Origin: AC-43 sp963728855
Lineage (GTDB): Bacteria; Actinomycetota; Actinomycetes; Mycobacteriales; Micromonosporaceae
Direction of reading: 5' to 3'
DNA length: 64,000 nt
NCBI GenBank assembly: GCA_963728855.1
Contig: CAVSLN010000014.1
Span: forward strand, 196,995 to 260,994
A program made the translations under genes and the position numbers. Positions 41,183 through 50,722 of this stretch are shown here, piece by piece; positions within the stretch are counted from its first letter, which is position 1; each line of letters starts with the position of its first letter. The notes under the pieces are model-generated. The model was not told the origin of the DNA, ran no database searches, and was given only the letters and a program-made list of their open reading frames with translations.

Positions 41183-42476
41183 GATGCGGTCACAGTAGCG
41201 GTCAGCTCGCCACCGGCGAGCCGTACCCGCAGCGGGTCCCCGGAGGCGACCTGCCCCGGCTCGCGCAGGACCGTACCGTCGGCGCGCTGGACGATCGCGT
41301 ACCCCCGCTGCAACGTCGCCCCCGGCGAGAGCGCGCGCAGCCGGGCGAGCATGTGCGACAGCTCGTCCTGCCCGCCCTTGAGGCGGTGGACCAGGCCGCG
41401 CCGCACCCGGTCGCGCAGCGCGACCAGGTCGTCGGCGCGGGCCTTGATGATGACCTCCGGCCGGGCCAGGACGGGGCGGCTGCGCAGCGCGTCGAGCCGG
41501 TGCCGCTCCCGGTCGAGCAGGCCGGTCACCGCCCGGTCGAGCCGGGCCCGCGCCTGGCCGAGTCGCTGGCGCTCCTCGGCGAGGTCGGGCACCACGCGCT
41601 TCGCCGCGTCCGTAGGAGTCGAGGCCCGCAGGTCCGCGACGAAGTCGACCAGCGGCGTGTCGGTCTCGTGGCCGATAGCCGACACCACGGGGGTACGGCA
41701 GGCGAAGACCTTCCGGCACAGCGCCTCGTCCGAGAACGGGAGCAGGTCCTCGACGCTGCCCCCGCCCCGGGCCAGGATGATCACGTCGACCTCGGGGTCC
41801 CGGTCGAGCACGTCGAGCGCGTCGAGCAGCTGCGGTACGGCCGTCGGGCCCTGGACCGCGACGTTGATCATCCGGAACTCCACCGCCGGCCAGCGCCGCC
41901 GCGCGTTGGTCAGCACGTCCCGCTCGGCCGCGCTGGCCCGGCCGGTGACCAGCCCGATCCGGCGCGGCAGGAAGGGCGGCCGGCGCTTGCGGCGCGGGTC
42001 GAACAGCCCCTCGGCGGCCAGCAGCCTTCTTCAGCCGTCTCGATCCGGGCCAGCAGCTCGCCGAGGCCGACCTGGCGGATCTCGTCGGCGCGCAGGGACA
42101 GCGTCCCCCGTGCCGGGTAGAACTCCGGCCGGGCGTGCAGGACGACCCGGGCGCCCTCGGCGAGGTTGGGCGCGCCGAGGTCGAGGACGTCACGGTTCGT
42201 GGTGACGGTCAGGCTCAGGTCGGCCGACGGGTCACGCAACGTGAGGAACACGACCTGGTTACCCGGACGGCGGCTGATCTGGGCGACCTGCCCGTCGACC
42301 CACACCCAGCCCAGCTTGCCGATCCAGGCGCCGACCTTCTGGCTGACCACCCGCACCGGCCAGGGGCTCTCCGGCGTCGACCGGTCTGGTCCGTCCGGCC
42401 TTACCGTCTGCCCTGGCCTTACCGTCTGCCCTGGCCTTACCGTCTGTGCTGGCCTTCGCGGCCGCCGGCTCCGTCA
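41179..42476 (-). pseudogene. xseA: Exodeoxyribonuclease VII large subunit, interrupted by apparent frameshifts
   Basis: The OB-fold part reads from about 42356 (V-R-V-V-S-Q-K-V-G-A-W-I-G-K-L-G-W-V-W-V-D-G) in one frame to near 42025, where the sequence must shift into the frame that carries the catalytic part (from F-D-P-R-R-K-R-R-P to R-G-G-G-S-V-E-D-L and D-T-P-L-V-D-F-V-A-D). A second shift near 42370 is suggested because the likely start (GTG 42474-42476, V-T-E-P-A-A-A-K) is in another frame from the OB fold. Either a decayed gene or sequencing errors; the partner xseB is intact. Three 18-bp GACGGTAAGGCC-type repeats lie near the start. Confidence 0.8.
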
Positions 42477-42500
42477 CTCCCGACAGGATAGTGTTGGGCT

Positions 42501-43461
42501 GTGACAAAGCGCGTGCTGCTCGCCAAGCCCCGTGGGTACTGTGCCGGCGTCGACCGGGCGGTGCAGACCGTCGAGGAGGCGCTCCGCCTGTACGGCGCGC
42601 CGATCTACGTACGCAAGCAGATCGTGCACAACAAGCACGTCGTGTCCACGCTGGAGGCCCAGGGCGCGATCTTCGTCGAGGAGAACGAGGAGGTCCCGGA
42701 GGGGGCCACGGTGGTCTTCTCCGCCCACGGCGTCGCCCCGGAGGTCTACGAGCAGGCCCGGGCGCGCGGGCTCAAGGCGATCGACGCGACCTGCCCACTG
42801 GTCACCAAGGTGCACCAGGAGGCGCGCCGGTTCGCCGCCGAGGACTACGACATCCTGCTCATCGGCCACGAGGGCCACGAGGAGGTCGTCGGTACCGCCG
42901 GCGAGGCGCCCGCGCACATCCAGCTCGTGGACGGTCCGGACGGCGCCGACACGGTGACCGTACGGGACCCGGCGAAGGTGGTCTGGCTCTCCCAGACCAC
43001 GCTCTCGGTCGACGAGACCATGGAGACCGTGGCCCGGCTCAAGCAGCGGCTGCCCCTGCTGCAGTCCCCGCCCAGCGACGACATCTGCTACGCCACGCAG
43101 AACCGGCAGCACGTGGTGAAGGAGATCGCTCCGTCCTGCGACGTGGTGCTCGTGGTCGGTTCGACCAACTCCTCCAACTCCGTACGGCTGCGGGAGGTCG
43201 CGCTGGACGCGGGCGCTCGGGTCGGCTTACCTCGTCGACTACGCGAGCGAGATCGAACCGGAGTGGCTCGACGGGGCCTCGACCGTGGGACTGACCTCGG
43301 GGGCCAGCGTGCCGGAGGACCTGGTCGCCGCGGTCCTTTCCGTACTGGCGTCGCACGGGTTCGAAGACGTGGAGGAGGTCGTCACCGCGGACGAGCGGTT
43401 GACGTTCTCGTTGCCCCAGGAGCTGAAGCGGGACATGCGACGGGCGGCCTCGGGCCGGTAG
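42501..43461 (+). CDS. ispH: 4-hydroxy-3-methylbut-2-enyl diphosphate reductase, frame broken near 43226
   Basis: IspH is the last enzyme of the MEP isoprenoid pathway, a 4Fe-4S protein. The first 240 codons are well conserved: A-K-P-R-G-Y-C-A-G-V-D-R-A-V, I-V-H-N-K-H-V-V, D-A-T-C-P-L-V-T-K-V-H and S-T-N-S-S-N-S-V-R-L, with the three cluster cysteines (C14, C97-region and C199-region). Near 43226 the frame changes: the expected continuation Y-L-V-D-Y-A-S-E-I-E-P-E-W-L to R-R-A-A-S-G-R and stop at 43459-43461 is in the next frame. Because IspH is normally essential, a sequencing error is likelier than decay, unless another copy exists. GTG 42501. Confidence 0.88.
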
Positions 43462-43550
43462 GCGGTCGGGGGTTCAGTCAGCGTCCAGCCGCCGCGAAGG
43501 CATCGCCGACCTCCGCGTCGCAGTCCTCGACGGCTGACGGCTGCTACCCG

Positions 43551-44705
43551 TTAGGCCGCCCCGACCGGGTCTTCGGCGGGCTCCGCGAGCTCGGGGGACT
43601 GGAGCTGGCGCGGGGTGGACTCGACCTGCTCCGGCGGATCGAGCGGGTCGTCGGAGATGCCGAGCTCGGCGAACTTGCGGGCGGTGACGAGCACCCGGGA
43701 CTCCAGGGAGCCGACGGCCTTGTTGTAGGCGCCCACCGCCGTGCCGAGGGAGGCGCCGAGCTTGGTGAGGTGAGTGCCCATTGTGGACAGTCGCGCGTAC
43801 AGCTCGCGACCGAGGGTGTGCACCTGGACGGCGTTGCGTGCCAGGGACTCCTGCCGCCACGCGTATGCCACGGTGCGCAGCAGCGCGACGAGCGTGGCCG
43901 GCGTGGCGAGCACGACGTTGCGGCTGAAGGCGGACTCCAGCAGGGTCGGGTCGCGCTGGAGTGCGGCGTCGAGGAACGGGTCGGCCGGTACGAACAGCAC
44001 CACGAACTCGGGTGTGGACTCGAAAGCCGCCCAGTAGGACTTCGCGGCGAGCTGCTCGACGTGCCCGCGCAGGTGCTTGGCGTGCAGGTCGAGGTGCGCG
44101 TCGCGGGTCCGTTCGTCGCGCGCCTCCATCGCGGTCAGGTAAGCGTCGAGCGGTGCCTTGGCGTCCACCACCACATGCCGGCCGCCGGCCAGGTGCACGA
44201 CGAGGTCGGGCCGGATCCCGCCGTCGTCGGTCGTCGCGCTCACCTGCTCGGTGAAGTCGCAGTGCGCCAGCATGCCGGCCGCCTCGACGATCCGGCGCAG
44301 CTGGTGCTCACCCCACCGGCCGCGGACCTGCGGGGCACGCAGCGCCGCGACGAGCTGCCCGGTCGAGGTGGACAGCGCGGACGAGACCGCCTGCATCTGG
44401 CGTACCTCGGTGCGCAGCTCCGCGTAGGCGTCGACGCGGTCGTTCTCCACCTCCACGACGCGCCGCTCGTAGCGGTGGATCGCTTCCTCCAGCGGGCTCA
44501 GCAACTGGGCTAGGCTGGTGTGCTGGTCGCGGACCGCGTCGTGGGACAGCGCCCGCAGCGACCGCTCCAGCCGCGCCTCGCCCTCGCGGGTGGCTCGTAG
44601 CGTCGCGTCGAGCCGGGCCACTTCGGCGGCCGAGCGGGCCCGCGCGCCGAGCCAGCCGAGCGCGCCGCCGGTGACCAGACCGACCAGCACGAGAAGCACC
44701 GCCAC
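43551..44705 (-). CDS. rmuC: DNA recombination protein RmuC
   Basis: A 384-residue protein with an N-terminal membrane helix (V-A-V-L-L-V-L-V-G-L-V-T-G-G), a coiled coil and the RmuC nuclease-like domain: R-G-R-W-G-E-H-Q-L-R-R-I, R-P-D-L-V-V-H-L, V-D-A-K-A-P-L-D-A-Y and V-L-F-V-P-A-D. It limits inversion-type recombination in E. coli; here inferred. GTG 44703-44705 is the first start. The dispersed palindrome lies at 43779-43791. Confidence 0.92.
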   Translation of the reverse strand: MAVLLVLVGLVTGGALGWLGARARSAAEVARLDATLRATREGEARLERSLRALSHDAVRDQHTSLAQLLSPLEEAIHRYERRVVEVENDRVDAYAELRTEVRQMQAVSSALSTSTGQLVAALRAPQVRGRWGEHQLRRIVEAAGMLAHCDFTEQVSATTDDGGIRPDLVVHLAGGRHVVVDAKAPLDAYLTAMEARDERTRDAHLDLHAKHLRGHVEQLAAKSYWAAFESTPEFVVLFVPADPFLDAALQRDPTLLESAFSRNVVLATPATLVALLRTVAYAWRQESLARNAVQVHTLGRELYARLSTMGTHLTKLGASLGTAVGAYNKAVGSLESRVLVTARKFAELGISDDPLDPPEQVESTPRQLQSPELAEPAEDPVGAA

Positions 44706-44747
44706 GGGACAAGCATGCGTGATGGGTACGACAAGACCCCGGCCAGG

Positions 44748-44753
44748 TACCGT
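44748..44753 (+). promoter_or_regulatory. -10 element for a leaderless hypothetical-protein mRNA
   Basis: TACCGT fits TANNNT and lies six bases before ATG 44760; the divergent rmuC start is 55 bp away. Confidence 0.4.
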
Positions 44754-44759
44754 TGGGGC

Positions 44760-45461
44760 ATGTGGTGGGGTCGACGGCGCAGGGAACAAGAGCTGGCGGA
44801 CGCGCGGGAAGAGGCATTGCGCTGGTACGAGCGGCTCGGTGGTCAGATCATGAACCTGCCGGCCGGGGAGGACTCGGCCACCAAGCAGGCACTGGTCGAC
44901 GCGGGTGAGCGCTACAACGCGGCCGGCTCCCAGTTGGAGCGGGCGACCTCGACGAAGCAGTACGAGCTGGCCCGCGAGACCGCGCTGGAGGGCCTGTCGT
45001 ACGTGCGTGCCGCCCGTACCGCGATGAAGCTCGACCCCGGGCCGGAGCTGCCGGCGCTCGCCGGGCAGCGCCAGGCCGGTGCGATCCGGGAGAACCGCGA
45101 GGTCGAGGTGCACGGCCACCAGTATCGTGCCTCGCCGCAGCCGGCCGCCGACACGCCGTACTACTACCACGGCGGCATGGTCGGCGGGCGGCCGGTGCCG
45201 TCCGGTTGGTACTCCGAGCCGTGGTGGAAGACCGCGCTGATCGCGGGCGCGGCCGGCATCGGTGGCGCGCTGCTGTTCGACGCGTTCTTCGACCCGGGCT
45301 GGGGCGGCGGCGGATTCGAGGGCGGCTACGACCACGGCTACGAGGCCGGGTACGAGCACGCCATGGACGAGCATGACGGCGGCGACCACGGCGGGGGCGA
45401 CTTCGACGGCGGCGACTTCGACGCCGGTGGCGACTTCGGTGACTTCAGCGCCGACTTCTAA
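44760..45461 (+). CDS. Conserved hypothetical protein with Asp/Gly-rich tail
   Basis: 233 residues: M-W-W-G-R-R-R-R-E-Q-E-L-A-D-A-R-E-E-A, a helical N-terminal domain, a short hydrophobic helix (L-I-A-G-A-A-G-I-G-G-A-L-L-F-D-A-F-F) and a tail very rich in Gly/Asp/His/Tyr (G-G-D-F-D repeats) that could bind metal or self-assemble. I recognise the family only as an actinobacterial conserved hypothetical. ATG 44760 fits a leaderless start. Confidence 0.75.
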   Translation: MWWGRRRREQELADAREEALRWYERLGGQIMNLPAGEDSATKQALVDAGERYNAAGSQLERATSTKQYELARETALEGLSYVRAARTAMKLDPGPELPALAGQRQAGAIRENREVEVHGHQYRASPQPAADTPYYYHGGMVGGRPVPSGWYSEPWWKTALIAGAAGIGGALLFDAFFDPGWGGGGFEGGYDHGYEAGYEHAMDEHDGGDHGGGDFDGGDFDAGGDFGDFSADF

Positions 45462-45472
45462 CCGCGACCGGG

Positions 45473-45498
45473 GCCGGCCGGTCCGCGAGCCGGCCGGC
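45473..45498. terminator. Bidirectional terminator between convergent genes
   Basis: GCCGGCCGG and CCGGCCGGC make a perfect 9-bp stem with an 8-base loop, 11 bases after one stop and 9 bases before the other. Confidence 0.7.
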
Positions 45499-45507
45499 GC
45501 CACCGTC

Positions 45508-48132
45508 TCAGAACGTGCAGTGCAGGGTCAGCGCCGTACCGGGCGGCTGGACCACCTCGTCGAGCTTGACGATGCGGGTGGCCGCGAGCAGGTCCGTACG
45601 GGCGGCGGCGAGCCGGGCCAGGTCGGCCGGGTCGGCCCGTACCTCGGCCGTCGGGATCTCCGCCTTCATTGATAGACGTCGACCAGACTTGGCCCGCCGT
45701 GCCTGGGCGAGCACGCTCGCCACGGCGCCGAGGACCGCCGGGTCCCCGCCCGACGGCAGCTCCTCCGGGCTCGGCCAGGCCGAGCGGTGCACGGAACCCT
45801 GGCGCCACCACGACCAGATCTCCTCGGTCACGTACGGCAGCGCCGGCGCGAACAGCCGCAGCTGTACCGACAGCGCAAGCCGCAGCGCCGCCCGTGCCGA
45901 GTCGACCGGTCCGGGTCGCTGCGCGGCGTCAGACGCCGCCGAGCCGGACTGGTCGAAGGCCGCCGGCCCGCTGCCGTAGGCGCGCTCCTTCACCAGCTCG
46001 ATGTAGTCGTCGCAGTACGGCCAGAAGAAGTCCTCGGTCGCCACCAGCGCGCCGGTGTGGTCGTAGCGCTCGAAGGCGGCCGTCGCCTCACTGACCACAG
46101 TGGACAGTCGAGCCAGCAGCGCGAGATCCAGCGGCTCGGTGGGCGCGCCGGATGACGAACCGAGGCCGAGCGCGAACCGGGACGCGTTGAGCAGCTTGGT
46201 GGCCAGCCGCCGGCCCACCTTCATCTGGTTCTCGTCGAAGGCGAGGTCCACGCCCGGGCGCCCGCTCGCCGACCAGTAGCGGACGGCGTCCGACCCGTAC
46301 CTGTCCATCAGATCGATGGGTGTCACCACGTTGCCGGTGGACTTGGACATCTTCTTGCGGTCGGGGTCGAGGATCCAGCCCGCGATGACGGCGTCCCGCC
46401 AGGGCAGCGCCCCGAACTCGAGGTGGGCGCGCAGCACCGAGGAGAACAGCCAGGTACGGATGATCTCCGGTCCCTGTGGGCGCAGGTCCATCGGGTACAC
46501 CCGCGCGAACAGGTCCGGGTCGCGCTCCCACCCCGACGCGAGCTGCGGGGTGAGCGAGGACGTGGCCCAGGTGTCGAACACGTCCGGGTCGGCGACGAAC
46601 CCGTTCGGGGCGCCGCGCTGCGCCTCGGTGTACCCGTCCGGCACGTCCGACGTGGGGTCGACCGGCAGCCGGGACTCGTCGGGCGTCAACGGTTGCGCGT
46701 AGTCCGGCTCGCCGGTCCCGGACAGCGGGTACCACACCGGGATCGGTACGCCGAAGAAGCGCTGCCGGGACACCAGCCAGTCACCGGTCAGCCCGCCCAC
46801 CCAGTGCTCGTACCGGTGGTGCATGTGCTCCGGCGTCCAGTGCAGCGCGTTCCCCTTATCCAGCAAGGCTTCGCGCAGCGACGCGTCCCGCCCGCCGTTC
46901 GTGACATACCATTGGCGGCTGGACACGATCTCCAGCGGCTGGTCGCCCTTCTCGTAGAACTTCACCGCGTGCGTGATGGGGCGCGGCTTGCCGATGAGTT
47001 CATCCGAATCTCGAAGAAGCTCAAGGATCCGGCGTCGCGCCCGGGGCACGGTGAGCCCTGCGAGCTCGGGTCCGGCCGCGGGCAGGAAGCGACCGTCCCG
47101 GCCCACCACCACCCGGGTCGGCAGGTCCAGCTCGCGCCACCAGGTCACGTCGGTGAGGTCGCCGAACGTACACACCATGGCGATTCCGGTGCCCTTGCCG
47201 GGGTCGGCGAGCGGGTGGGCGTACACCGGTATGTCCACTGTGGACAGTGGTGGGTGGACGGTCGAGCCGACCAGGCTGGCGTACCGCTGGTCCGACGGGT
47301 GGCACACCAGCGCCACGCACGCCGGCAGCAGCTCCGGCCGGGTGGTCTCGACGTCGACCGCGCCGGCCGATGCGGGACGCCGGAAGCGCAGTCGGTGGAA
47401 GGCACCGGGGCGCTCGCGGTCCTCCAGCTCCGCCTGGGCGACCGCGGTCTGGAACGTCACGTCCCACAACGTGGGCGCCTCGGCGGGGTACGCCTCGCCT
47501 CGGGAGAGGTTGCGCAGGAATGCGCGCTGGCTGGTCCGGCGCGCCTCCTCGCCGATCGTCGTGTAGACGTACGACCAGTCGACGGAGAGCCCGAGCCGGC
47601 GCCACAGCTCCTCGAACACCACCTCGTCGGCGGTGGTCAGGACGGTGCACAGCTCGATGAAGTTCCGCCGGGAGATCGACCTCGGTGGGTCAAAGGGGCG
47701 CTGCGGTGGCGTGCACGACGGGTCGTAGGGCAGGGAGGGGTCGCAGCGCACGCCGTACACGTTCTGCACCCGCCGCTCGGTGGGCAGCCCGTTGTCGTCC
47801 CAGCCCATCGGGTAGTACACCGCCCGTCCGCGCATCCGCTGGTAGCGCGCCACGAGGTCGGTGTGCGTGTACGAGTACACGCTGCCCATGTGCAGGGACC
47901 CGGATACGGTCGGCGGGGGAGTGTCGATCGCGTATACCTCCGCCCGCTCCTTCGAGCGGTCGAACGCGTACGTGCCCTCCTCCTGCCATCGGCGCGCCCA
48001 CCTGGCCTCCAGGCCGTCGAGCGTCGGGCGGTCGGGACCGCCGGACGCGGGGCGCGCACTGCCGCCGCCCGTCATTCGGTCCGGAGTGCCGGCTGGGGGC
48101 GCGGAGGCCGAATTATGGGCGCTATCCGTCAT
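45508..48132 (-). CDS. valS: Valyl-tRNA synthetase
   Basis: An 874-residue class Ia synthetase, normal length. HIGH motif as H-M-G-S at 81-84, catalytic lysine loop K-M-S-K-S at about residue 594, CP1 editing domain between them, and the C-terminal Arm domain. It attaches Val to tRNA-Val and edits Thr-tRNA-Val. Two dispersed palindromes (46095-46108 and 47233-47248) lie within it. ATG 48130-48132. Confidence 0.96.
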   Translation of the reverse strand: MTDSAHNSASAPPAGTPDRMTGGGSARPASGGPDRPTLDGLEARWARRWQEEGTYAFDRSKERAEVYAIDTPPPTVSGSLHMGSVYSYTHTDLVARYQRMRGRAVYYPMGWDDNGLPTERRVQNVYGVRCDPSLPYDPSCTPPQRPFDPPRSISRRNFIELCTVLTTADEVVFEELWRRLGLSVDWSYVYTTIGEEARRTSQRAFLRNLSRGEAYPAEAPTLWDVTFQTAVAQAELEDRERPGAFHRLRFRRPASAGAVDVETTRPELLPACVALVCHPSDQRYASLVGSTVHPPLSTVDIPVYAHPLADPGKGTGIAMVCTFGDLTDVTWWRELDLPTRVVVGRDGRFLPAAGPELAGLTVPRARRRILELLRDSDELIGKPRPITHAVKFYEKGDQPLEIVSSRQWYVTNGGRDASLREALLDKGNALHWTPEHMHHRYEHWVGGLTGDWLVSRQRFFGVPIPVWYPLSGTGEPDYAQPLTPDESRLPVDPTSDVPDGYTEAQRGAPNGFVADPDVFDTWATSSLTPQLASGWERDPDLFARVYPMDLRPQGPEIIRTWLFSSVLRAHLEFGALPWRDAVIAGWILDPDRKKMSKSTGNVVTPIDLMDRYGSDAVRYWSASGRPGVDLAFDENQMKVGRRLATKLLNASRFALGLGSSSGAPTEPLDLALLARLSTVVSEATAAFERYDHTGALVATEDFFWPYCDDYIELVKERAYGSGPAAFDQSGSAASDAAQRPGPVDSARAALRLALSVQLRLFAPALPYVTEEIWSWWRQGSVHRSAWPSPEELPSGGDPAVLGAVASVLAQARRAKSGRRLSMKAEIPTAEVRADPADLARLAAARTDLLAATRIVKLDEVVQPPGTALTLHCTF

Positions 48133-48173
48133 GGCCCGATGCTAGGCACCCCCAGGGTGACCGGGCGAGCCAG

Positions 48174-48779
48174 TTACGAGCCGTCGCGGAGGTTGGCCAG
48201 CCGCGCCGAGCGGAAGCTGACCTCGTCGAAGGTGGCCGTACAGCCGGTGCCGTGCGGGGACTGCGCCTCGAAGCCGACCAGCACCGACTCCGCCCCGAGG
48301 TCGAAGTAGCGGACGAGGATCCAGCGCTCGCCGTCGGTCGAGGCGTGGAAGGCGAAGGCGCGGCCCAACCGGGAGATCCGGAGCCAGGCGGTACGGCCGG
48401 CCACGACGAACGCGTTCGCGTCGTCCGACGAGCGCCGGGTCACCACCGAGACGATCATCGGTGCACCGTCGGGGGAGTACTCGAAGCACAGCTTCGCCCA
48501 CCGCTGTTCGTCGGCCCACACGAGCAGTACGCCCGCGTCGTACCGGGTCGCGAACGTCACCTCGACCCGGGCCGAGAACTGGAGGTCGCCCGAGGGCGCG
48601 GGGCCGAACAGCCGGGGCGCGTTGAGCCGCTTCCCGTCGCCGGCCGGATCGACGAAGATGTCTGTCTTCGGACCGGCCTCGATGAGCAGGTGGGACTGCC
48701 CGTCGGTCTCGGCGCGTACCGGTGCGATGTCCCAACGTAGCGGCATCGGCATGGCCGAAAGGCCGGTCGGCGGTTCCAT
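48174..48779 (-). CDS. DUF1349-type (concanavalin-like) protein
   Basis: About 201 residues of beta-rich sequence: L-Q-F-S-A-R-V-E-V-T-F, D-A-G-V-L-L-V-W-A-D-E-Q-R-W-A-K-L-C-F-E-Y, ending with V-G-F-E-A-Q-S-P and F-D-E-V-S-F. This fits the DUF1349 / concanavalin A-like lectin fold. No signal peptide seen. ATG 48777-48779 chosen; upstream starts exist. Confidence 0.85.
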   Translation of the reverse strand: MEPPTGLSAMPMPLRWDIAPVRAETDGQSHLLIEAGPKTDIFVDPAGDGKRLNAPRLFGPAPSGDLQFSARVEVTFATRYDAGVLLVWADEQRWAKLCFEYSPDGAPMIVSVVTRRSSDDANAFVVAGRTAWLRISRLGRAFAFHASTDGERWILVRYFDLGAESVLVGFEAQSPHGTGCTATFDEVSFRSARLANLRDGS

Positions 48780-48837
48780 TCGACGGATTGTTGCGGCCGC
48801 ACCCCGCATTGTCGAGCCGCGCGGGCGCCCGGTTCGG

Positions 48838-50673
48838 TCACACCAGGCTGTCCAGCCACTGTTGGTGCAGGGTCGCGTACCGGCCGCCTCCGGAGATCAG
48901 CTCGGCCGGCGGGCCGTCCTCGACGATCCGCCCGGCGTCGAGCACCAGTACCCGGTCGGCAATCTCCACAGTGGACAGTCGGTGCGCGATAACGATGGCG
49001 GTACGGTCGGCGAGGATCGTGCGCAGCGCCCGCTGCACCAGCCGCTCGGATGGGATGTCGAGCGACGAGGTGGCCTCGTCGAGGATGAGCACCGCGGGGT
49101 CGGCGAGGAACGCCCGCGCGAACGCGACGAGCTGGCGTTGCCCGGCCGACAGCCGCCCGCCGCGCTTGCGTACGTCGGTCTCGTACCCCTCTGGAAGCGC
49201 CCGGATGAAGCCGTCCGCGCCGATCGCCTCCGCGGCCGCGACCACCTCGGCGTCGCTGGCCTCGGGCCGGCCGAAGCGGATGTTGTCGGCGACCGTACCG
49301 GAGAAGAGGTAGTTCTCCTGGGTCACCATGACCACCGCGCGGCGCAGCCGCTCGTCGCTCACCTCGCGCAGGTCGACGCCGTCGAGCGCGACGGTGCCGG
49401 TCGTCGGGTCGTAGAAGCGGGACACCAGCTTGGCGATCGTCGTCTTGCCGGCCCCGGTCGCGCCCACCACCGCGAGCGTCTGCCCGGCCGGGATGTGCAG
49501 GTCGAGTTCGGGCAGGACCGGCCGGTCGGGGCGGTAGGCGAAGCTCACGCCGGTGAAGTCGACCGCCCCGCGCGCCTCGGTCAGCGCGGTCGGCCGGGTC
49601 GGCTCCGGTACGGACGGCGGCTCGTCCAGCACCCCGGACAGCTTCTCCAGCGCCGCGGTCGCCGACTGGAGCGAGTTGTAGAACTGCGACAGGTCCTGCA
49701 TCGGCTCGAAGAACTTGCGCAGGTACAGCAGGAACGCGGCGAGTACGCCGACCTGGGTCTGCCCGTGCAGGACGCGGTAGCCGCCGTACGTCAGCACGAC
49801 CGCGACGGTCACGTTGCCGATCACTTTGATGCCCGGCGAGAACAGCGCGATCAGCCGGAACGCGCGGAGGTTGGCCCGCCGGTAGTTGTCGTTGACCGCC
49901 TCGAAGATCTCCTCGTTGCGCGGCTCGCGGCGGAACGCCTGGACCGCCCGGATCCCGCCCATCGACTCCACGAAGTGCACGATGACCAGGGCCACCGCCT
50001 CGCGCGTGCGGCGGTAGGCGATCGCCGACGAGCGCTGGAACCAGCGGGACAGCCAGAGCAGGAACGGGAACGCCACGAGGGTGACCAGGGCCAGCGGCGG
50101 GTCGAGCAGGAGCAGGACGACCGCGACGCTGAACACCGACAGCAGGGAGAGCACCAGGTCCTCGATGCCGCCGTCGAACAGCTCCGAGATCGAGTCCATG
50201 TCGCTGGTCAGCCGGGAGATCACCCGACCAGACGTGTACCGCTCGTGGAAGCCCACCGACAGCCGCTGGAAGTGCCCGTACACCCGGTTGCGCAGGTCGA
50301 ACAGGATGGCCTGGCCGACCTTGCCGGACAGCGTGACGAAGCCGCGCTTGCCCAGGTAGGCCGCGACCGTGGCGAGCGCGAAGGCCACCCCGACCTCGAC
50401 CAGCACGGAGAAGTCGCGGGGTACCCGCAGCAGCGGGGGGATGCCGTTGTCGATGCCCAGCTTCACCAGGTAGGGCCCGGACATCTCGGCGCCGCTCTGT
50501 AAGAGCAGCAGCGCGACGATCCCGACCAAGGTTTGCCGGTGCGGCCGGATCAGCGAGCCGAGCAGCGCCCGGGAACCGGCCCGGAGCCGTACGGCCGACC
50601 CGCCCTCGGCCGCGGTCCGCTCCGCGTCCTCCTCGGCGGCCCGCCCCCGCCAGGCATCGACATCGACGCTCAT
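48838..50673 (-). CDS. ABC exporter half-transporter (catalytically complete)
   Basis: A 611-residue fused membrane-plus-ATPase protein: six-helix transmembrane domain, Walker A G-A-T-G-A-G-K-T-T, signature L-S-A-G-Q-R-Q-L, Walker B V-L-I-L-D-E-A-T with the catalytic Glu and an H-loop I-A-H-R. Paired 49 bp downstream of a second half-transporter with an altered site, indicating a heterodimeric multidrug or lipid exporter. ATG 50671-50673. A dispersed palindrome lies at 48965-48979. Confidence 0.94.
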   Translation of the reverse strand: MSVDVDAWRGRAAEEDAERTAAEGGSAVRLRAGSRALLGSLIRPHRQTLVGIVALLLLQSGAEMSGPYLVKLGIDNGIPPLLRVPRDFSVLVEVGVAFALATVAAYLGKRGFVTLSGKVGQAILFDLRNRVYGHFQRLSVGFHERYTSGRVISRLTSDMDSISELFDGGIEDLVLSLLSVFSVAVVLLLLDPPLALVTLVAFPFLLWLSRWFQRSSAIAYRRTREAVALVIVHFVESMGGIRAVQAFRREPRNEEIFEAVNDNYRRANLRAFRLIALFSPGIKVIGNVTVAVVLTYGGYRVLHGQTQVGVLAAFLLYLRKFFEPMQDLSQFYNSLQSATAALEKLSGVLDEPPSVPEPTRPTALTEARGAVDFTGVSFAYRPDRPVLPELDLHIPAGQTLAVVGATGAGKTTIAKLVSRFYDPTTGTVALDGVDLREVSDERLRRAVVMVTQENYLFSGTVADNIRFGRPEASDAEVVAAAEAIGADGFIRALPEGYETDVRKRGGRLSAGQRQLVAFARAFLADPAVLILDEATSSLDIPSERLVQRALRTILADRTAIVIAHRLSTVEIADRVLVLDAGRIVEDGPPAELISGGGRYATLHQQWLDSLV

Positions 50674-50722
50674 GCGGTCACCGACATCCGCTCCGCTGCG
50701 TGCCCCGCGGGCCGCACCTCGC

